This document shows positions 45,639 to 56,660 of a stretch of 64,000 bases of DNA, one piece after another. The number at the start of each line of letters is the position of its first letter. Position 1 is the first letter of the stretch. Both the position numbers and the translations under genes were made by a program. The notes beneath the pieces are model-generated. The model saw only the letters and a list, made by a program, of their open reading frames with translations, made no database searches and had not been told where the DNA came from. Origin of the DNA: Eublepharis macularius (lineage: Eukaryota; Chordata; Lepidosauria; Squamata; Eublepharidae); NCBI RefSeq assembly GCF_028583425.1, contig NC_072805.1:10002501-10066500 (forward strand), in the 5' to 3' direction.

Positions 45639-45950
45639 GAGCCAGTTTGGTGTACTGGTTAAGAGCAGCAGGATTCTAATCTGGAGAACTGGGTTTGATT
45701 CCCCACTCCTCCACTTGAAGCCAGCCAGTGACCTTGGGTCAGTTAACAGCTCTCTCAGAGCTCTCAGCCCCACCCACCTCACAGGGTGTTTGTTGTTGTG
45801 TGGATAATAATAACATACTTTGTAAACCCCTCTGAGTGGTCATGAAGTTGTCCTGAAGGGTGGTATATAAATCGAATGTTGCTGTTGTTGTTATTGACGG
45901 GGTTGCCATAAATCGGTTGCGACTTAACAGCACAAACATATATATGCTCC
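45639..45950 (+). mobile_element. tRNA-derived SINE with BovB-like tail
   Basis: GAGCCAGTTTGGTGTACTGG (box A), GGGTTTGATTCC (box B), the CTCTCTCAGAGCTCTCAGCC body, GGTGGTATATAAATCGAATG and (GTT)n. It then continues into GGGGTTGCCATAAATCGGTT and GCGACTTAACAGCAC, the BovB-type 3' sequence. The BovB tail suggests mobilisation by an RTE/BovB LINE. Confidence 0.85.
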
Positions 45951-47179
45951 TACACACATACACACAGTCAATGCACATGTGTGTGTATAGTTGTGTTCTA
46001 AAAAGCAGCCAGCAAAGATTGCTCCTCAGCTAGTTAGGGTTCAGTTGAGCTCATTCCTTTACATTTTCCTGGGAGAAACCAATTAACGTTTATGGGTAGA
46101 ACTGCAACATTAGCAGGCGTTATCACTGCTTTTAGACATGCTCAGAGTTTACCGAAAAGGAGTCTCTTTCAGGAAATGAGAGGTGCCTCTTTTCATGCTG
46201 GTGCAATTAGCTGTCTCAGTTCCAATGAAGTCATCACTTCTTTGAGGAAGAAAAGAACAGAATTCAAAGGCAGTGATTTTCAGCATCTGCAGTTTGGTCC
46301 ACAGAACTCTCCCAATTTGTCCTACTTTTTTTCAATGCCCCCCCCGCCCCAATCAAAGCTGGTTCAGCTGATTAACCAGTTTCTTCTAGCTTTTAACCAG
46401 TAATCGATTCTTTAATCAAGTCAGTTTGTATTTGATATTGCAAAATCTTGAAATGTGATTTTGAAGCTAGTGATGAAAGTGTGATTTAGCTTGAAATTTC
46501 ATAAACAAAAGGTACCACTCATCATTATTATTCATTTTGACACTTGTGGCAGGTAATAAAAGAGGGCTTCTGTTTGTCTGTGTATTTATTTATTTAAAAT
46601 ATTTATGTACCCACCTTTCTCCTGGGCATTCCAAGACTCCAGGTGGATAACAGCAATATAAAAACAATTTGATAAAACCGTGAATATTAAAATAGTAGAT
46701 ATAAAAAGACATGTGGAGTGCAGTACCCTTTCATGCAATCTGCATCCTGAAACTCACTGCAAAATCCTTTTAGATGCTTCTCAGAGATGGCCAGGAACCC
46801 ACTATTATTGCAGAGTTTGTGTGTATCACAAAAGTTTTCTTTAGAAGTCAATGAGGGTTGCTGGTGGGAGGTCCAGGTGGTGGTGATGGAGACATGCAGG
46901 ACATCAAACCCACAACATCATTTCTAGCCAGAAAAATTGCAGGTGATGTCGTTACAGCAGCAAGGGTGTGTGTGGAATCTGTGTGTACACATGCTTGTGC
47001 CTGGGAAGGCACTTCCTTCTTCTCCCCTCTCGGCTCATTGGTGTTCAGTTTTTGCCACCACCAAACCAATTCCAGCCTTTGTTTTGGCATTGGTGATGCC
47101 CTGAGTGTGTGCAAAGGTGAGACTTTCATCTCCCACTCGCCCTTCTCCTATCTCCTCCTAACCCAGCCGGGAGTGTGTG
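45951..47179. other. Intergenic, no recognised gene
   Basis: 46580-46700 (ATTTATGTACCCACCTTTCT...) looks like a LINE 3' tail fragment. Otherwise nothing. Confidence 0.35.
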
Positions 47180-47398
47180 AGAGCCAAACTACAAGTGTGT
47201 GAGAGCCAAACTACAACTTACACAGGTTGGACACTTGTCAGCTTCCCTCAAGTTTTGATGGGAAATGTAGGCATCCTAGTCTTGCAGCTTGGCTCTCCAT
47301 TACAGCTGCAAGACTAGGATGCCTACATTTCCCATCAAAACTTGAGGGAAGCCGACTAGTGTCCAACCTGTGTAAGACGTCACTTGTTGTTTGGCTCT
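47180..47398. repeat. Foldback MITE with ~75-bp arms
   Basis: Arms 47216-47290 and 47304-47378 are inverted copies (ACACAGGTTGGACACTTGTC; CCCTCAAGTTTTGATGGGAA), with only a few differences and a spacer of about 14 bp. The outer ends are AGAGCCAAAC and GTTTGGCTCT. A 22-bp duplication of the left end (GTGTGTGAGAGCCAAACTAC) precedes it. The transcript would form a near-perfect hairpin. Confidence 0.85.
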
Positions 47399-47649
47399 GA
47401 GAGAGATGAAGGAACATCTAGGTGGATAGGGGAGCTTTGAACACAGCCTGCTTTCTTGAAAGAGAAAGATCTTCATCCCACTATTACAAAGCCTAGAGCA
47501 TACAAAACATAGGGAAAGTATATCACAACGCTAAAGGCTATTGCAGATACAAGAGGCTAGATGGCCATCTGACAGCAATGCTGATTTTATGAATTTAGGC
47601 AGATCATGAGAGGGAGGGCAGGGAGGGTTACATCAGTGCTTAGTTCTTG

Positions 47650-47895
47650 TGGCCCCTTCTTACATGTCCGGGGTAATGCTGATTGCCACCTTGGGGTCAG
47701 GAAGCAATTTTCCCCAGGCCAGATTGGCCAGGGATCCTGACAGTGTTTTGCCATCTTCTAGGCATGGAGTAGGGGTCATTGTGTGTGTGTGTGGGGTGGG
47801 GGGTGGAGATAGTTGTGAATTTCCTGCACTGTGCAGGGGATTGGACTAGATGACCGTGGTGGTACCTTCCAACCCTCTGATTCTATTATTCTAAC
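47650..47895 (+). mobile_element. CR1 LINE 3' UTR
   Basis: GGGTCAGGAAGCAATTTTCC, GCCAGATTGGCCAGGGATCC, GTTGTGAATTTCCTGCACTG, then GGATTGGACTAGATGACCGT and a degenerate ATTCTATT end. This is the 3' UTR of CR1, with no coding region. Confidence 0.85.
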
Positions 47896-47924
47896 CTAGA
47901 GTCACTGATGTTACCTCTAGAGGA

Positions 47925-49305
47925 AGTAGCCGTGTCCGTCTGTAGTAGCAAAATCATAAAGAGTCCAGTAGCACCTTTAAGATTAACCAACTTTGTTGTA
48001 GCATAAGCTTTCGAGGACCACCGTTCTCTTCATCAGATTCTTGGAGGGTAAGAAGAAACTGGTCAGATATATAGGTGTAGAGGGGAGGGGGGAGTAGATG
48101 CAATCAGTAGCTTCTGTTAATGGGATCAGTTTGCTTCTGATAATGAGATAACCATTCAATCCATGCCTGACAATCAAATTTACATATGAATTCCAAGTCA
48201 GCAGCTTCCCATTGGATTCGGTTTTTGAAAGGTTTTGGTTGAACTATGGTGACCTTTAAATCCTTGATGGAATGTCCTGATAGATTGACGTGTTCTCCCA
48301 CTGGTTTCTGGATGTTGCCATTTTTAATGTCAGATTTGTGTCCGTTTATTCTTTTGCGCAGAGGTTGGCTGGTTTGTCCAATGTACAGAGCAGATGGACA
48401 TTGTTGGCACATGAGGGCATATATCAGATTGGAGGATGAGCAGCTGTAAGAGCCAGAGACAGTGTAGTTGATGCCATTGGGTCCTGTAATTGTATTCCCT
48501 GGGTAGATATGAGGGCAGAGCTGGCATCTGGGTGTGTTGCAGGGTCTGGTACCTGTGCTGGTGACTCTGCTAGCTGATTCATGGTTGTTAGTGAGAAATT
48601 GTTTAAGGTTGGGGGGCTGTCTGTAGGCAAGGAGAGGTCTTCCACCCAGGGCTTGTGAGAGAGAGGTATCGTTTTCCAGGATGGGTTGTAGATCACTGAC
48701 GATACATTGGATGGGTTTGAGCTGGGAACTATAGGTGACAACTAGTGGTGTTTTGTTGTTAGTTCCATTAGGTTTGTCCTGGAGCAGGCTGTTTCTGGGT
48801 ACTAGTTTGGCCCTGTAGATTTGTTTCCTCACCTCATTTGGTGGGTACTGTAGCCCCCAAAATGCTTGTTGTAAATCTCTTAAGTGGGAGTCCTAATCAA
48901 GAGCATTGGAGCAGATACGATTGTAACATAAGGCTTGGCTGTAGACAATCGACCGAGTGGAATGTTCAGGGCGGTAGCTGGAGGCATGTAGATATGAGTA
49001 TTGGTTGGTGGATTTCTGTTATAAGGTGGTATTTATCTGTCCATTATGTAGTTGTACAGTGGTGTCCAGGAAGTGTACCTGCTGTGTAGAGTGGTCCAGG
49101 CTCTGGTTGATAGTAGGTTGAAAGTTGTTGAAGTCTTGATGAAATCGCTCAAGGGCTTCCTTCCCATGGGTCCAAATGATGAAGATGTCATCCAAGAACC
49201 TTAAGTACAGGAGCGGTTTCAGTGGATGGGAGCTGAGGAAGCGTTGCTCCAAGTCTGCCATGAATATGTTAGCATATTGTGGTGCCGCGCATGTGCCCAT
49301 AGCTG
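47925..49305 (-). mobile_element. Penelope-like element, 5'-truncated
   Basis: On the - strand the end of the reverse transcriptase (49300-49019) has GTCAAPQYANIFMADLE and the catalytic LRFLDDIFIIW. A degenerate linker follows (with at least one stop), then 48832-48104, which carries a GIY-YIG endonuclease: LIYALMCQQCPSALYIG, then QTSQPLRKRINGHKSD with its conserved arginine. RT followed by GIY-YIG is diagnostic for Penelope-like elements. The tail (47925-48045) is the source of several dispersed repeats here. The 5' part is missing and stops are present, so it is inactive. Confidence 0.85.
48104..48832 (-). pseudogene. Penelope GIY-YIG endonuclease region
   Basis: 242-residue open frame. 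The first half is the RT-EN linker (PLVVTYSSQLKPIQCIVSDL, then QPPNLKQFLTNN, with cysteine pair CNTPRCQLCPHI). The second half is the GIY-YIG domain: ALMCQQCPSALYIGQT, then LRKRINGHKSDI and the later WEAADLEFICKFD with an acidic residue. It would nick target DNA during retrotransposition. It is open here only because the breaks lie upstream. Confidence 0.8.
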
Positions 49306-49768
49306 TGCCGTTACCTCTGTGATGTTACCTCTGTATCCCTGTCAGTGGGATGCGTGCAAACTCTTGGGGACATGGGCAGTAGATGCAGACACTCTCCATC
49401 CCTTCCTGCTCCTGAACCAGCTCGAACAACACAAAACAGGGCGTCCAGGTCTTTTAATGCTTACTCTCCAGATCCCCCCCTCCCAATTCTGGAATTTGGA
49501 GGACCATGGCATGTCTTTCTTCAGTCATGTGCCCCTGGCTTTATTGTCCTGCACAGGTTATCCAACTAGTCATTCATCTTGTCCTTGGCAGTTTGAGCAA
49601 ATGGTTATTTCATAGCAGGCAACCCATCTCCCCTTAGCGCACAATTATAGCAGTGTTATGATTCCTTTCCCTAGGAATGAATGTTCTCCCAGAGATCTAA
49701 TTTCCTGGATGTAATTCATGGCATCTGATACCTATCATTTATCACAGATATCACTATGCCATGGGACA
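49306..49768. other. Intergenic, no recognised gene
   Basis: A 129-residue + frame overlapping the Penelope RT end is a shadow. Nothing else is identified. Confidence 0.4.
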
Positions 49769-49776
49769 TTCTAGGA

Positions 49777-50106
49777 CAGGGGTTCTCTACATGGTGCCCA
49801 TGTGCGCCGTGGTACCTGCTGCCAATTTTCCTGACATCCACCAAGTTTTTTTAGAAACTGGGCAGACCCAGGCCCACTATGGCTTCTGATTGGCTGCTGG
49901 AGATCTGATTGGCTGTGTAGATTAAAAGGCATCCTGTTAAGCAGAGCTTCTGCCTGAAAGAGTAACAATGAGATTTATGTATAACCTTGCTCCCTGACAT
50001 TTTGTGATTGGCTCTGCCTCCTGTGGCAGCCATTTTGTTGTTGCACTCACTGTGATGTCAGAATTCTAAAGGGACCCACAGGCTCAAAAAAGATTGGGGA
50101 CCCCTG
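49777..50106. mobile_element. Non-autonomous hAT element, family D (330 bp)
   Basis: CAGGGGTTCTCTAC at the left and TTGGGGACCCCTG at the right. Target duplication TTCTAGGA / CTCTAGGA (49769-49776, 50107-50114; 7 of 8). The ends are typical of Charlie-like MITEs. No coding capacity. Confidence 0.85.
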
Positions 50107-50159
50107 CTCTAGGATTTCCCTGAAACTATTTAGAAGTCCCAAATGAACTGTGCTAATGG

Positions 50160-50584
50160 CAGTGGCGTAGCATGGGTTGCTAGCACCTGGGGTAACTCCT
50201 GGCAGGAGATGGCGCCCCTGGCACCACATGCATATGAAAAGCATGTATGTGCTGCTGGGACTGCTTAATGACATCACTTTCTTGAAGTGATGTCATCTCA
50301 CAAGGCGCGGCCGCCTCCCCAGGAGTGCTCCCACAATTTGGGCCGCTCGCTTCCCTGTCCCTTACCTGGCAGCCCTCCGTGGCAGCTGCCCACACCACCA
50401 CCACCAGCTTGGCGTGCTTCTCGGCAAGCAGCCACTGCAGGACAGCCAGCTCAGCACCCAGCAAGCCAGCTGCCCCATGAGCAGCCTCCCATGGATGCAA
50501 CACAGGCTCTCTTCGGCATGGCGCCCCCTAAAAATCATGCGCCCAGGGCAATAGCCCCTCTGGCCCGCCCATGCTACACCACTG
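50160..50584. mobile_element. Non-autonomous hAT element, family E (425 bp)
   Basis: CAGTGGCGTAGCATGGG and its inverse CCCATGCTACACCACTG. Flanks GCTAATGG / GCTAACAG (50152-50159, 50585-50592; 6 of 8). Confidence 0.8.
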
Positions 50585-50751
50585 GCTAACAGCATATCCA
50601 AAGTACCAAAAGAGTTTATTGTCTATAGTCATAGGCCGTCACAAATTTTCCAAATATCAACTACTAATAAACAGTTAAATCCAGTATCACAGTTTGAAAA
50701 GGTTAATTAAAATCAATTAAAACAGTACATTACACCACACTATCCCAGGAA

Positions 50752-51818
50752 TCACGAAACAGCCTCATTCAATACCACCTTAGATCTTATCTTTTTGGCT
50801 GCAAGTGCAAACTGAGAGACTCTGTAGAACACATGGTTATCAGTGTCAGATAACAAAAACACAATCTTCTCGATTTCAGAATATGTGTTGCTTTCTGATA
50901 GGATTCTGGCCAGGAATTTAGTGGCGCAGAGTGGTAAGCTGAAGTACTGCAGCCCAAGCTCTGCTCACAACCTGAGTTTGATCCCGGCGGAAGCTAGGTT
51001 CAGGTAGCCAGCTCAAGGTTGACTCAGCCTTCCATCCTTCTGAGGTCGGTAAAATGAGTACCCAGTTTCCTGGGGGTAAAGTATAGATGATTGGGGAAGG
51101 CAATGGCAAACCACCCCGTAAAAAGTCTGCTAAGAAAACGTCGTGATACGACATCCCCCATGGGTCAGTAATGACTTGGTGCTTGACCTTTACCTACACT
51201 ACATAATGGACAATAAAGTAGATAGTGGGAAAGGTTCTCTGCTGTAGATAATCCACAAATCCGGCTGCGGTGTTCCATAGGGATGTGAGAATAACGCCCT
51301 GTCAGGAGAGCTGTCTGCATTATCTGAAAGCGCAGAGCAGTGAAAGAGACTCTGAGGTTATAATGAGAAATACTGGCTAGGTAGGGAGATCTTAAGTGAT
51401 CAAATTTGATTAGTTTATACCAAGGAGTTGCCTTACATTTTAATATCGATAGCCGATCCATCACTGCATCTGACTTGTACATCCACTCCTTAAGTGGGAG
51501 GTTGTTGGCTGAGACCCCTAACAGGTCATCCGGGATGGTATACCTTTGGCAAATGGTGAATAGAAAGCCAGGGCGTGTGGAGTCTTTAGATAGTAAAAAA
51601 ATTACTGATTGGCAGCTTAGGGAGTCAAAACTGGGAAATCTGAACCTTTTCCAGTATTCTAAAACTGCAAGGTGTACCCGTGCCCTAAGCGAGGGGAGTC
51701 CTGTTTTGGCCCTCATCAGGACGGCAGGAGTGCCTTTGGGTAAAGCCAAAATCCATCTCAAAAATTGATTTTGGATTACCTCAAGACTGGTTAGAATATC
51801 TTCCTTCCAACACCACAC
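50752..51818 (-). pseudogene. LINE ORF2 C-terminal region, split by a SINE
   Basis: The first part (51818-51196) reads MWCWKEDILTSLEVIQNQFL, RWILALPKGTPAVLMRAKTG, then TGRYSHIPMEHRSRICGL and NLSHYLLYCPLC. The rest (50917-50752) is RILSESNTYSEIEKIVFLLS, VSQFALAAKKIRSK and a stop at 50752. Only the SINE divides them. The cysteine motif and hydrophobic end match the fragments at 1-236, 2188-3620 and 26795-27420. Confidence 0.75.
50918..51195 (+). mobile_element. tRNA-derived SINE inserted in the LINE C-terminus
   Basis: AGTGGCGCAGAGTGGTAAGC (box A), GAGTTTGATCCC (box B), ACTCAGCCTTCCATCC, GAGGTCGGTAAAATGAGTAC, then CGTCGTGATACGACATCCCC and a GACTTGGTGCTTGACC end. It is a different family from 45639-45950. 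Confidence 0.8.
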
Positions 51819-51884
51819 TGCAGCTCCATATAGGAGGTGAGGGACTACCTTGCTCTTAAATAATTTCAGTGCTGGATCTATCAG

Positions 51885-53866
51885 TCAACCCCCCTTTGTA
51901 TGAAAAAAATGTACGATTGACCCTACAATCCTTGATGCTGAGGATTTAACTATCGCAAGGTGTGTCTTCCAATTCAGAGTCTCTTTAGAGGTTACCCCTA
52001 GATATTTAAAGGAGCTGCATTGTTGGATTGAGTTGCCAAGGATGCTCCAGCAGGAGATTTTTGGCTTTCTCCTGAAAACCATTACTTTTGTCTTTGTGTA
52101 GTTGACATTGAGAGCTTCTTCATTACAATAATGACCTAACTGATCTAAGAGTCTCCTCAAGCTGATCTTGGTCAGGGAGGTTAGGACCATGTCATCTGCG
52201 TAAAGGCGGCATAAATTGGGGACCTGACAGAGTCTCATTGATTTCATTAATATACAGGTTAAATAGTAGAGGGGCCAGCACACAACCCTGTTTCACGCCT
52301 CTACTAATAGGGATTCTGTTAGTTAATGATCCAGAGGTTCCCACCCTAATTTGAGCAAAGGTATCTTTGTGAAGCTCACAGAGCATAAACAGCAGTTGCT
52401 TATCGATATTTAGTTTGGCAAGCTTGGACCATAAGCGGGACCTATTAATTGAATTGAATGTGGCAGCCAAGTCAACAAATGCTACATAAAGTGCCTTTGT
52501 TGGCCCATTTATTCCAGAGTAATCCAGTTGGTATAGCGTTTGACAGTGGTCTATAGTAGACGTGGGCATGAACCGCATTACGAACCCAAAAAACCCACAA
52601 ACCACCTGATCATCTGTTTGTGATCCGGCAGTTCGTGAGGGTCCATGGAGGGTCCAGTGTTCGTTGGAAGCCCGGTTCATTGCGTTCGCCCGTGGTTCGT
52701 GAAGCCAGACAGTCAGGCACCAACAATCAATTCCCTTGGAAATGGAGCTGGGGGAATGCCTGAACTCTGTCTGCACTCCTTCTGTCGCCCTGGAAACCCG
52801 AATTGAAGCCCAGCTTACCTTGATTGGCAGGTCTTCCTTCTAACCATGGAGCTGCAAATTGGTTACAATTGGTTACATGGGAGAAGACACCTGGGGGGAG
52901 GGAGGGGGAAGGGGGGTGTTCTGTAGCCATGGGCACTCCAATCTCATCCCTGCAAATCCTGATAGGCAGTTCTGACGGCCAACCCCTTGTACACTGGGCC
53001 AACGTCAACTGGTGGCTCTAATTGTATCGAGTGGGAGTTTCCTGGGGGCCTCGGATTGGAGAGGGTATAACTCCAAGATCCCTATTGCAAATTTCAATCT
53101 TGACCAAACTTGGATGCTGGCTGGAGGAGAGCCTGCTAAACACTCCCTGTGAATATGGGCTCTCTAAGTGCAACGGGGGCTGTTCTGAGCCCCACGAACC
53201 ATGAACCACAAACCGGTTTGGTAACGGGAAATGTTCGTTATGGTTCGTTTTTTCGGGTTTGTCAGCAGCACGAAACCATGAACCGCAGGTTCGTTAATTT
53301 TTTTTGGTTCGTGCCCATGTCTAGTCTATAGTTCCAAGACCTTTCTGAAATTTCGCTTGAGTGGGATGAATTATTTTTTCGGTGGTCACCCAATCTTCCA
53401 ATTTTGCCAGCAGATATTTGCTATACAGTTTTGCTGCTGTGTCAAGTAGACTTATTGGTCTATATTTTTGTGGGTCAGATTTATCCCCTTTTGTACCACT
53501 ATGTATAGGTACCACTATGTTCAGCTTCCATCCAGGGGGGATTAGGCCTGAACCATTAATTTGAGTAAACACCCTAGCCAATACTGGGGCACACCAGTCT
53601 GGGAAGGCTTTATACAGTTCAGGTGGTAACATATCCTCACCTGGAGATTTACTAGTGGGTAATGAGGCAATTAGTCCTCTAATTTCAGCTTCGGAGACTG
53701 GTGCCCATTCTGGCAGGGCCAGAGAATCCTGATGTACAACCTGTTGGCAAGTCCAAGTTCCCTCTGGTTGGGGATATTGAGGCCCAAAGACTTTATTAAA
53801 GTAAGACGACCAGACGTGGCCTGGAATAAATGAATCAATATGGCAGTAGAGGGAGCTTGAATCCAA
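51885..53866 (-). pseudogene. LINE reverse transcriptase, interrupted by a hAT element
   Basis: Upstream half (53866-53324): SKSPGEDMLPPELYKAFPDW and YRPISLLDTAAKLYSKYLLA, ending KGLGTID. Downstream half (52556-51885): VAFVDLAATFNSI (motif A; the catalytic Asp is kept, but the usual AFD is TFN), GVKQGCVLAPLLFNLYIN (motif B), YADDMVLTS (motif C) and CSSFKYLGVT. The hAT at 52557-53323 duplicates GTCTATAG, so both halves carry the TID codons. A frame break lies near 52200. Confidence 0.85.
52557..53323. mobile_element. Non-autonomous hAT element, family A, copy 3 (767 bp)
   Basis: TAGACGTGGGCATGAACC at the left and GGTTCGTGCCCATGTCTA at the right. The target duplication GTCTATAG is perfect (52549-52556, 53324-53331). 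Contains AGCCAGACAGTCAGGCACC, as in the other copies. It is inserted in the LINE reverse transcriptase, which gives a relative age. Confidence 0.92.
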
Positions 53867-54024
53867 CTAAGTCCCAAAATTGCGAGTCATTTCTTTCAGA
53901 TACTGCGCGATCTAACTCATTCCAGAGAAATTTAGCATGTTTTAATTTCTTCTGTTTAATTAGAGCTTTATACTGGGACCTAAGCATTGTTAGACTGCTG
54001 ATCCGAGCCCTATACCTATTATGC

Positions 54025-55125
54025 CTAGCCTGTCTCATAGTGTAAAGGAGTTCTGCATTCGTGATTGAACCAACCACTTTGAGCATGGAATATCAACTTC
54101 ATAGGCCTGTTATTTGTTAAAACAGGTTTAAGCTGGAAATTAATTTCATCAAAGATTTTAATCACATCTGTGGTGTTTTGTAAAAGAGATGATCTCAGTC
54201 TATTCACTTCCAAAGATGACAAGGTATTGGATATAGTGCAATGTAATTTCCCGGACCATTTGATCCTATTGAGATTGAGATTCATGTTCTCAGCAAGGTC
54301 TGGTACTGGTTTCGCTAGGACATTAACGTTGGCAGTAAGAGACTGTCTCAAGGGACAGTGGTCACTTAATGTTACATTTAAAACCTCGAAGTTGAAAACC
54401 CAGTTAAATAGATCAGGGTATATGGCTATGTAGTCAACAGTGCTGGTACCAGATGCCGCCACGTATGTAAAGGACCCCCCTGTAGAATCAGAAGAGGTGC
54501 CGTACAAAATATGCAGGTTGGACAGAGAAAGCAGTTTCAGAAGTTTAAGGCCAAACTTATTTACTGCTGAGTGCTCTAAGACATGGGCGTTTGTAGCAAT
54601 CTGTGTACTCGCACCATCTCTTGCCTCAAACATGCCCGCCCCAATTCTCTCATTGAAGTCTCCACCTAGAATAATGTGTGCATTTGGGTATCGAGAGGTT
54701 AACCTATCCATCGTATCAGATAGTAAATCCCAGATACACTCACCTTTCTGGGGTGATAAGCCCCTAGGGGGGATATATACATTAACACAGAGTAGACTTC
54801 TAAAATGATCACCTTTGAGAAGTAGGACCTGAAAATTATTAGGGCAGATATTCTCTAGCACTTGTATATCTATGTTTAGGTCCACAGAGATCAAAATAGC
54901 CAAACCCCCACTTCCCCGTCCCTTCGAGCATACTTTAATCACAGGCACATAGACCCTGTACCCCTGCACAATGGGGAGATCAGAGTTCTGAATCCAGGTT
55001 TCCTGCAAACAAAGAATGTCATGATAATGTAAAAAAGTTTAAAAATCTGGGTCATATAACTTATTGCACCAGCCCTCCAAGTTCCAAGATGGGAGCTTTA
55101 ATTGTCAGTCAGCAGCTGTGATCTT
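54025..55125 (-). pseudogene. LINE AP-endonuclease domain
   Basis: All expected APE motifs are present in order: WNLEGWCNKLYDP, CLQETWIQ (catalytic Glu), VNVYIPP, LGGDFNERIG, VDYIAIYPDL and LSDHCPLR (catalytic Asp-His). It would nick target DNA to start reverse transcription. A stop lies at about 55157 upstream, and the domain is otherwise largely open, down to about 54025. Confidence 0.85.
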
Positions 55126-55159
55126 GTTTAGCTCCCCAGCAATGTCCAGAAGAACACCG

Positions 55160-55615
55160 CTATTGTTGCATGATAGGTTTCTCCTGGGCAGACTGTTCCC
55201 CTGCATTAGATTTCTTGTGGACACTGGCATCATTCTTTACAGGATTTTCTTGCCGAGAGACTGTAGAGAGGCTGTCTAGATTCCATAGATCCACCACTAT
55301 TGGCATGAGGGAAGCTGGGAGAGTTGCCATCTCTAAGCAGTTCTCAAGCACATTGGGCTCATTGAACACTGAAGAGGGCTTGGGTTCCTGCTTTATTGAT
55401 TCATCTTTGGTTCTCAGAAGCTTGTCTGTTATCACTCCTAATCTGGTGGTAATTGCCAGTTGTTCAGAAGGCGGAACGGCCGAGAATGAATTGAGTAATT
55501 CTTCTTCAATTGAATTCTCAAGAGAGGAATGGGCTGGGGCCATACTCAGGTGTGAGGGAGAATCACTCTGTGCGATGTCTGACATTGGATCTGGGGTAGA
55601 GCTCTCAGCCTCCAT
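55160..55615 (-). pseudogene. LINE N-terminal (ORF1-like) segment
   Basis: 151 residues, acidic and serine-rich (PDPMSDIAQSDSPSHLSM; SIEEELLNSFSAVPPSEQLA), ending shortly before the endonuclease. No zinc knuckle is seen. It may be the end of ORF1 or the N-terminus of ORF2. Confidence 0.5.
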
Positions 55616-55992
55616 CTGGGGGGTGATCTTTTTGCCAGCATGGTAGCAGAGAGTTTATGGTCAAGTTATTGAAAACCGTAGCAGGGAAAATCCTTTTAGT
55701 GTACAAAAATTCCTTCCGGCGAAGCAGTAGGCTTGGAATTCTGGGGCTGCCAAAAGTGAGGAGAACTCTTTGAGCCTGGTGTGGATAGTTAAGTGGCTCA
55801 ACCGAAATTAAGTCTATTGCTAGTAGACTCTCATGTAGGAGAGCTCTTAAATGAAAACTGCCTTGTCTTACTGAATTCCAAGATAATGTCTGGCCTTTGT
55901 AATTGCAAACAGTTAGGCAGACTTTACAGGACTACAGCTTCAACTGAAATGGAGCCTTCTCAATTTGTGAATGCTGAGGCGTTTTGCATTTT

Positions 55993-56230
55993 GAGCCAGT
56001 TTGGTGTAGTAGTTAAGAGCACGGGTTTGATTCCCCACTTCTCCACTTGAAGCCAGCTGGGTGACCTTGGGCAAGTCACAGTTATCTGGAGCTCTCTCAT
56101 CCCCACCCACCTCACAGGGTGATTGTTGTGGGGTAATAATAGCATACTTTGTAAACCGCTCTGAGTGGGCATTAAGTTGTTCTGAAGGGTGGTATATAAA
56201 TTGAATGTTGTTGTTGTTGTTGTTGTTATT
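55993..56230 (+). mobile_element. tRNA-derived SINE
   Basis: GAGCCAGTTTGGTGTAGTAG (box A), GGGTTTGATTCCCC (box B), CCAGCTGGGTGACCTTGGG, TAAACCGCTCTGAGTGGGC, then GGTGGTATATAAATTG and (GTT)n. Same family as 45639-45950 but without the BovB-like end. Confidence 0.88.
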
Positions 56231-56660
56231 TTAAGGAACTCCCGTTCGTGTGAGAAGGAGGCAGTTCTCCAGTAGTGGCCCCGGCCAAATCTGTATTAGC
56301 TTTGATGAGCGGCAGAAGCTTCTGAGTATGTTGTGTAAGTTGATCAGTTTTATCTTCCAGTAGTAGCACTCTTTCAAAAACAGATTCCACAGTTTTTGCT
56401 GGGCTAACAGTGCATGCGCTTTCCAGCTTGGATCTCTCTCTGCCTTGCTTTTGTTGCACCAGCAATTGGACTTCTCGAGGAGCAGGGAACAGGACTGAAA
56501 CTTTTAAGAGTCACTCAAGTGCTGTGTGAGCATGTGCAATTTTTTAAAATGCAGGAAATAGGTATAGCGATTTAGCAGGGAAATGTAGCAGAGAAGAGCA
56601 GCTGTTCCGGAAAATGGGGACAGTCGGAACATGCTGCGTTGGCTGGGCTGCTGCTCCCTC

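Larger units (their letters stand above)
50593..56470 (-). mobile_element. I/Vingi-like LINE, near full length, with nested insertions
   Basis: In - orientation: an N-terminal segment (up to about 56465, coiled-coil-like), a hydrophilic domain (55615-55160), AP-endonuclease (55125-54025), reverse transcriptase (53866-51885, split by a hAT at 52557-53323), a C-terminal cysteine segment (51818-51196) and the last about 55 residues (50917-50752), separated by a tRNA SINE at 50918-51195. A second SINE lies at 55993-56230. No RNase H was seen. The clade is inferred from domain order and motifs. Stops are few, so insertion into the genome was comparatively recent. Confidence 0.8.
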
